A stretch of DNA of 64,000 bases from NCBI GenBank assembly GCA_963969595.1, contig OZ018418.1, positions 11,599,001-11,663,000 on the forward strand. Reading direction: 5' to 3'. Below are positions 57,601 through 64,000 of this stretch, piece after piece. The notes under the pieces are model-generated. The model was not told the DNA's origin and ran no database searches. It was given only the letters and a program-made list of their open reading frames with translations. Source of the stretch: Neckera pumila. Lineage: Eukaryota > Streptophyta > Bryopsida > Hypnales > Neckeraceae. The stretch's first letter is position 1. Each line of letters begins with the position of its first letter. The translations under genes and the position numbers were made by a program.

Positions 57601-58819
57601 ATGGACTGCATGAACGCTTTCATATGCAAAAGCCCATCATTCTCTTCCAATTTGCAAATCATGATAGACTTTTGTCTCTGGTTACTAATTCTGAAAGTAT
57701 TAAACATGCACGACTTGTTAAATCGCAAAAAGTCTATGAACTTCATTTGGGCTGCATATTTTCTATTTGAATTCCGTCAGAGCAAACTCCATCGGCCGAC
57801 AATAGCTGCTGCATTCTCAGATTCTTTAGTGGCATTTGAACACGATACACAACTTTGGGAAAACAACTAATAGAAACTCAAACTTTACAACCGACATGCA
57901 ATGCAAAGTGCTGAGATTGTACCCAAAATGAAGTGATGGGCACTGGACGTCTTGTGAATCCACCTCAAAGCACTTGGAACACCAAAATGCCTGGACTCAA
58001 TACTCTGGAGCGTTTACAGCAACTTCACGTGTGCAAAAGAGCAAGCTCTACCAAGTTCTGGGATTATAACAGAAGTTCATTGGGGTCTCGAAGCTTTGGT
58101 TTCCCGCCACAAATTTCAGAGGGATATGCAATCTTGGCTTTTGAATTTCCGGCGCATTCTTCAAGCGTGCGCTTCTTTGACCACGAGAAGGATTTGAAGA
58201 TGCGGTCTTCCAGTCATAATTTGCACTACATCCTATAAGATCGACCAGCACTGACAACTCGGAGATAGTACCTGCGATTCTAAAATTGAAAATGTTCAGT
58301 ATGTTCTAGAAATTGGTACATCACTATAGAGCTGAAGGGTGTGTGTGCAATTATTCAGTTAGAACCTTCTCGGGATTTTGGAAATTTGTTACATTAAGTC
58401 ACTGCATTGTTACACCGTCACCTGCCATCCATTTAATGGTTTGTCGGGATCAAAATATGCACTTAATGTTGTGCTCCAGTGGACTAAGTGGAGTTTTCAA
58501 CAATCCATTTTTGATGTTCATGTCTTCTAATTAATTGTGCTCCGACATGTAATGACGTACATTGAGTGTACAACATTGATATATGCAACGTGAATATATA
58601 TTCATCCCTCCGTGACAATTTGTACAACTTAATGTGAAAAAAACTTGGGATTGAATTCTAAACTTTTGAAAAGAATGTGTATTGACCATTTTATGAGATC
58701 CCAATTGCTCCAAAAAATCTAGAAGAGGCTTCACGTAGATGGCCATTGTATTATTGCTTCACGATTCAGGGGTTGGAAAATAATTAAATTTCTATATATG
58801 GTTGGCCATTCTCGACGAT
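57601..58819. other. Spacer, no recognised feature
   Basis: Several moderate open frames occur (for example 57933-58238 plus), but none shows a domain, coherent splice pattern or composition I would defend as coding. It may hold remains of an unrecognised gene. Confidence 0.35.
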
Positions 58820-59215
58820 ATCTAACGGATTAGGGTTCCTGGTTACCAATGCTTTAGGTTCATAGGATTCAAGGTTAGGGCTGAGGGTTTTAGGATTTAG
58901 GATTTAGAATTCAAAGTTTATAGGAATAAGTATACAACTCAAGGTTTTAAGGAATAGGGTTCACGTTTTAGAGAGTACTATTTCTGGGTTGTAGGATTTA
59001 GGATTTTTTGGTATTAGGATAAGAGTGCTTAGGCTATTACTATTAAAGGTTTAGGATCTAGACATTTGGATAAAGCTACTTAGGATTCTAGAGTTCAGGG
59101 TTTTGGATTGGATAAGAATGCTTACATTATTACTGTTCAGGCTTTTGGGCCAAAACATTAAAGGGTAAAACTACTTAGGACACTAGGGTTTAGGGTTTAG
59201 GGTTCATAGTAATAG
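58820..59215 (+). repeat. Degenerate telomere-like TTTAGG tract with an internal tandem duplication
   Basis: TTTAGGG/TTTAGGATTTAGGAT and variants are dense here, including GGGTTTAGGGTTTAGGGTT at about 59188. Two units of about 105 bp (from about 58995 and 59102) share GGATAAGARTGCTTA, ATTACT, AAAGCTACTTAGGA-like and TAGRGTTYAGGG. Confidence 0.65.
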
Positions 59216-59449
59216 GTCTTGGTTCATGGTTTTCACCAAAGTAATAACCAATGGAAGTACTCAATCTAATACGCAAACTCATTAGCAAAGTCGTTAGCGA
59301 CTAATTTACGCAAAGTAAATTTAATTGACTAATTCTACTACCAAAGATGAACACATAGTTATGCTCATTATTTCAATTATGAATGAAAGATTAAAACAAA
59401 CATTGATCCCTACTAGTTAGTGTCCAACACATCTTTTATAATTGAAGAA

Positions 59450-59850
59450 TCCAAACTTCAGAAGATCCTTGCAAACTTTTTCCAAAAAAAGGTGCTGTTT
59501 GTCTGAAAAGTTAGAGATCCCTCTAAACTTTTGTCAAAAGAATGGACTATTTGTCCCAAAAGTTTGGAGATCCCTCCAAACTTTTGTCAAAAAAATGGGG
59601 TATTTGTCCCAAAAGTTTAGAGATCCCTCCAAACTTTTGTCAAAAAAATGGGGTATTTGTCCCAAAAGTTTGGAGATCCCTCCAAACTTTTGTCAAAAAA
59701 GTGGGGCGTATTTGTCCCAAAAGTTTGGAGATCCTTCCAAACTTTTCTCAAAAATATGGCCTATTTGTTCAAAGTTTGAAGATCCCTCAAGATATAGTTC
59801 TAAAAAATGGGCTATTCATCGCAAAAGTTTTGTGATCCCTCCAAATCTTT
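59450..59850 (+). repeat. 53-bp tandem repeat, about seven units
   Basis: The unit runs from AAACTTTTGTCAAAAAAATG through TATTTGTCCCAAAAGTTT to GAGATCCCTCC. The central three units are nearly identical and outer units diverge. All frames stay open because the unit lacks stop codons, so the open frames here are an artefact. Confidence 0.9.
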
Positions 59851-59864
59851 TCATGTTAATATGA

Positions 59865-60364
59865 TTGTATAGAAATCCAATCTTTTTCTTAGATCTTCTA
59901 ATGTTACCCAAAGATCTCTCGATGTTTTTCTAGGATATATTCATAATCTATACACAACTGGATAAAACATAAGTATGTAATTAGTTATAATAAATCCTAT
60001 ATTGTCATCTTAAAGTAAATTTGTTGCTCAATGAATTAATATCAATGGACTGGACATTCAGATTCTTTGGATAATAACATCAAGAGATCTCCCCATGTTT
60101 GGATACATCTCTTAATATTTCACACAAACTTTTTTGGAAATTCTATCAAAATCCCCCGTGTACAATCCAAAGTGTAATGGTAGACTTTTCGCACATCTCA
60201 CATTTCATAGTTGTTTCCACTAAATTTTTGGTAGATTTTACCAGATGCAATTGTCCCATATGGATTGTCAAGAGTCAGTACTATGAAGGAGGGCACATAT
60301 GACTTGTAAGTTAGGATTCTGAAGACAACACTTGAAGAAGCCTGTGTTTTTCTGGATTTCTCTA
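59865..60364. other. Spacer, no recognised feature
   Basis: AT-rich; nothing identified. Confidence 0.4.
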
Positions 60365-60530
60365 TGTCCAAATTGACGGATTTTGCTAGACATCCTACGT
60401 AACAAGCCCATGGTTTTATATCAACAATGACATCTAAAGTAACATCAAGATGTTACTTTAGATGTCATTGTTGACATAAAACCATGGGCTTATTATGTAG
60501 AATGTCTAGCAAAATCCGTCAACTTGGACA
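60365..60530. repeat. 166-bp near-perfect hairpin (MITE-like)
   Basis: The two 82-base arms (60365-60446 and 60449-60530) are reverse complements with roughly six mismatches around a 2-base loop. The outer ends read TGTCCAAATTGACGGATTTT and the mirror of TGTCCAAGTTGACGGATTTT. The ends share the TGTCCAAATTGAC motif with the minisatellites at 13868 and 33838. No clear target duplication is visible. Confidence 0.85.
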
Positions 60531-61830
60531 CAATCCTTTTTACTGACACTAAAAAAAACACGAGCCTCTTTTAGTGCAATGAATTCTAATGAGAAATGAT
60601 GAAGCCTTTCTACATTCACTAACCAAGCTTAATATGAAGATTAAGGTCGCTTTGATGGGGATACAAGTTTAAGAACCCAATAATATAGATATAATAGGGT
60701 CACCAAATCAAGAACTCGTTTTTTTATTTCTTCTTAATATTTGACTGTTCCTAAAATTTATTTTATATTGAAATTATTCAAATTTTATTTTAATTTTTTG
60801 GGAAGGCCCTTTTCTTAGGGCTTCATTTTTCTTTTCTCCTTTTTTTCTTTTTTCTTTTTTTTCCATCTTGTCTACATTATAATAATCAATATACAAAATA
60901 GATCACGTATACATTTGATAGGACACGCCATCATGATTTGAGGCCCACATGATTTGAGGCCCACATGATTGTATGTGATGTACAATTGCTTACATACAAT
61001 ATTTTGAGTTCACACGTGGACCATCGAAGTTATTTTCACTTTAAATAAATTAAATAATATGTTGAAATGAAAAAAATTAATTCACTTAGTGTGACTTAGT
61101 GTAAACCCCTTTGTATGTTTATGAATGCCCTAAGTGACCAGGACTTATGTATGAGTTCTTATTTCCTAGAAATTATATTTTCATTTCACCTTAGACATTC
61201 AAACTTTTTTTTTTTGCCATTAATCACAAATGACAAATCTTTTTTGCCTGTAGTGACTTTTCTATTTACAAAATCATTTTACAAGTCATTTTAGAGGTAC
61301 ATAATAAACTTAGGTAGTCTGGATTTACTAATTTTATTTTTATTTTTGGTCTTTTTCTTCTTAAGTTTTAATTTGAATTCTCTTTTCTTTTCAAAATTTT
61401 CAAATTTCTTGATTTTCAAATCTAAGGTTCTTAGAAATCTCCAGTAAATTTTAACTTTTATTTTGAATTTTTTTTCTCTGAGTTTGCTTCTATATTGTTC
61501 TTTTTTTGGTCTTCATTTCAAATTTTTTTTTTTTTCTATTCTTTGTTAATTCTCTTTCTCATGTTTTTGTTTGTTTATCTTTTTTTTTTTTTAAAAAGAG
61601 GGCCCAACAAATTGCGTTAGAAAGAAATAGAAATAAGAAAACAGGGTCTAAACTACAGCCTGGGTGGTCATTGACCTAATTCAAGAGACCTACACTTAAG
61701 TTTCACTAACCTCTAATTTAACATCTACTTAATCATGGGCTCTGAGCAACCCTACTAGTCACATCCACTCAAATTGACAACAACATTCATGACCACGGCA
61801 CAGTATTGAGTAGCTCCGATGTCCACCTGG
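60531..61830. other. AT- and pyrimidine-rich spacer
   Basis: Long poly-T and TTTTCTTTTTTC tracts occur (60835-60865, 61200-61215, 61490-61590), with an 18-base GATTTGAGGCCCACAT direct repeat at about 60937-60971. No gene is seen. Confidence 0.45.
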
Positions 61831-62243
61831 CAAATTGCCCCCCGTTTCCCCCAGATGGCTGCATTGGTTTTCCCGGCTGTTTCTCTCTCTTCCTGCTTTT
61901 GATCGCTCACCGCTTGTGCTTGTTATTCTCGTGTGTGAAATTTTTGACTTTGTTAGTGAGTTAGTTCTGCTCCCGATTGTTGACCTCGTGCGCAGTAGAG
62001 CATCGGCGCTCCACCAGGTAGCGTCGTCGGATAATTCGATTGCAAGTTCTTGTAGTCAACGGGAGATTGAAGGTCACGCGTAGGCAGAAGCGAAAGCGCG
62101 AGGTGGATCGAGGAGCACCGAAAGCGCGAGGAAGATCGAGAAGCACCGGAGGCGCAAGGAGCGAGGCGAAAACGCAAGGCAGAGTCTGGACAGTGCGAGG
62201 TGACGAATGCATTGTGTTAGCCTTGTGCATTGAAATCCGCCTG
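61831..62243 (+). other. GC-rich exon-like island ending in a splice-donor consensus
   Basis: The base composition resembles the CCDC25 leader: CT-rich, then CpG-rich with repeated AAAGCGCGAGG/GGATCGAGRAGCACCG. The segment ends CGCCTG|GTAAGT near 62233-62243. This could be a 5' UTR exon of an unidentified transcript. No conserved protein is recognised in any frame. Confidence 0.3.
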
Positions 62244-63740
62244 GTAAGTTTTACTAACCTAAAGTTTCTTCCTCACCCTAAACCGCTTTAAAGCTCTCAG
62301 TTTCCACATTGCAAACTTACGGCTTTGAAGCTGTTGTACTCTTGATCATTAGTTCTTCAGATTGGAGTGAGTCCTCGAGCACCCTATTGCAGTCCCTAAT
62401 TGCGGCAATGACGAAGATTTTGTGAGGTGTGTCACAGCAGTCAGGATGATTGCTTGGAAAACACTGAAAAAATCCACCCCGTTGTAGATCTAGTTGGTCA
62501 GCTCATCACTTCACTTCTCTCTGCGCACCAAGCGCTTGGGAAAGAAGCCATATTTTGTAGTATTTAGGGCCCTTGTAGTTCTAGTTGCAAATCACAATGC
62601 TTACTTCCAATGACTGAAAGAGTACCATGAACCCAAAACCCATCAGCCGATTGCCTCACACATTCACAGCAAACTCTGCTCAAATTCATAAAAAGGAGTC
62701 CCTTGAAAATCTAATCGTAAGAAAGGTTCTCTGCTTCTAACTCTTGCTTGTGTCAAGGATTGCTACTCTCTGGCCTCCAACTTTGAATTAAGCTGCTGCG
62801 TCCCAAATTGAATTGCAAGCTCATGAAGAGTAGGATCTAACGGTGAGGGTGACGAAGAAAATAAATTCTCTGTATTTGTATTGAGTTGGGAATTTAGGAA
62901 TCTTTGGGAATCCTTGGTGGCCCTGTAGTGTAGGTCGTTTGGGGATTGTCTTTCATGGTCTGACCCACAATGAGTTCCAGTTAGTTCAGTTAGGTGGTTC
63001 ACATACTCCTTGACGGTAGATGCAATATATTAGACTAAGAACTTTCACGGCTGTACGTAGTTGTTTGCGTATATTGTGGAGGGTGTAATTGCTGTTTTGA
63101 TGATTTGATTACTTGATCAGTATGCATGGATGTCACTTAACCACTCCTTCACTGCCAAATTAGGCAACCATAATGTAGTGAAATGTTGACCAAGAGATTG
63201 AATTGTAAATTTTACAAGAAGCAGTCGACAGTCCTCCGTTGCCTGAAAGGCGTATAGGAGTGTTGGAAGTGAATTGCGAGTGATGGCATCATTGTCTGGG
63301 CACGCAAAAGACCTCCAATTTTGAAACAACCCATAAGTTCCACTGACTCAGTAATTGTACTTTTAATTCCAAAATTTCATTTTTTTAAATGGCTGCCAAT
63401 TGTTATTATAGGAAATGCAAATCAATGTACGCTTGAAGGAAAATGGTAGTAAATTTTAGCTTATGCTGTGAGAAAGAGTATGAAAATCCCACGGCTACTG
63501 ATTTGAACACACAAAATACAGCCAGAAACAATTGACAACAGTTCTGACATAAGACCATGAGATCTCTCGCTGGTTGATATAGATACTCTACAAGACACAG
63601 CATAGAGTACCTCCACCACTGAAGGAGGACCCTCAGATGTCTTGGTCGCGTTTGTAGTATCCTATCGCCTTCGAATCATAATACCGTCCACCATAACCAG
63701 GAAGTGTGATGTCTCACCCACCTTACCACCTAATTCCATT
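62244..63740. other. Unassigned stretch
   Basis: Moderate minus-strand open frames at 62763-63002 and 63117-63329 show no domain I recognise. I cannot say whether this is coding. Confidence 0.3.
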
Positions 63741-63754
63741 ATATGTACTAGAAA

Positions 63755-64000
63755 ACTGTGATATCTAACGGTCACTTTTATAAGTGCCGTAAGAACCTCA
63801 TTATATAGGACCTAGAACTGTAAAAGACAACCTTGCTATCTCACGGTCTCTTATGCAAGTATCTTGCAACCTTGTCTAGCAGTACCTGCAACTGTAGTGG
63901 AGGACCGTGATATATCATGGTCTTGTATGCAAGTCTCTTGCCAAGCTTGTCACACAGTACCTTCAACTGCAGTAAGGACCATAATATTTCATGGTTGCTT
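63755..64000 (+). repeat. 74-bp tandem repeat anchored on a palindrome, runs off the window
   Basis: Palindrome-family sites occur at 63755 (ACTGTGATATCTAACGGT), 63830 (ACCTTGCTATCTCACGGT), 63904 (ACCGTGATATATCATGGT) and 63978 (ACCATAATATTTCATGGT), spaced 74-75 bases apart. Between them AAGTMTCTTGC, CTTGTC, CAGTACCT and CAACTGYAGT recur. At least four units are present. Confidence 0.8.

Noticed and set aside
59442..59864. 140-codon frame and overlapping frames in the 53-bp repeat
   Set aside because: An artefact of a stop-free tandem unit; several frames are open at once.
61835..62083. 82-codon hydrophobic frame as a membrane protein
   Set aside because: No family resemblance. The region reads better as a CT-rich leader, and overlapping frames are equally open.

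Overview
The window looks like intergenic, repeat-rich nuclear DNA of a land plant. I place it tentatively in a non-seed lineage (moss, liverwort, hornwort or lycophyte). Three things support this: one compact spliced gene of plant type, Ty3/gypsy LTR elements with plant hallmarks (a primer site like tRNA-Asp, and interstitial TTTAGGG-type motifs), and two wrecks of a DDE-type transposase family that I associate from memory with bryophytes and streptophyte algae. The species cannot be named from sequence alone.

Only one gene looks intact and cellular: a six-exon CCDC25/DUF814 (NFACT-R domain) gene at 15.4-17.6 kb, plus strand. It encodes 215 residues, and all splice sites obey GT-AG.

The rest is mostly layered mobile DNA. 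Region 0-8 kb holds two divergently oriented copies of a long LTR (here 'family A'). Each carries its own protein-coding region inside the LTR. The first copy is interrupted by a shorter family A LTR in the opposite orientation. Region 7.9-10.8 kb is a pair of 0.75-kb direct repeats around an AT-rich core. Region 11.7-12.8 kb is a 1.07-kb foldback with arms of about 0.5 kb. Region 12.8-14.8 kb has two LINE fragments in opposite orientations. Region 21.0-25.9 kb is a transposase pseudogene split by a complete solo family A LTR with a target-site duplication. That LTR holds the best-preserved family A coding region (about 719 codons, two nonsense mutations). Region 25.9-35.1 kb is AT-rich and contains many tandem duplications but no gene.

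From 35.1 to 57.0 kb a second transposase pseudogene is split by a very large minus-strand Ty3/gypsy element (36.3-54.9 kb). Its 3' LTR is about 7.6 kb. Its 5' LTR is cut down to 3.0 kb and ends close to a 43/57-bp minisatellite. The element has a tRNA-Asp-like primer binding site, an extra zinc-knuckle ORF ahead of gag, a broken gag-pol, a polypurine tract, and a broken ORF of about 700 codons inside the LTR. The LTR copies differ at only about eight positions in 3 kb, while the coding region carries many breaks. The element therefore probably transposed recently as an already defective copy.

Region 57-64 kb contains palindrome-bearing repeats, a 53-bp tandem repeat, a 166-bp hairpin element, a GC-rich exon-like island and a 74-bp palindrome-anchored tandem array that runs off the window.

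Two themes stand out. First, two LTR families here encode unusual proteins of about 700 residues (globular N-terminus, then charged or coiled-coil region) within the LTR itself. Second, an 18-bp palindrome, ACCGTGATATATCACGGT, and its variants recur beside the transposase wrecks and as the core of two unrelated tandem arrays.
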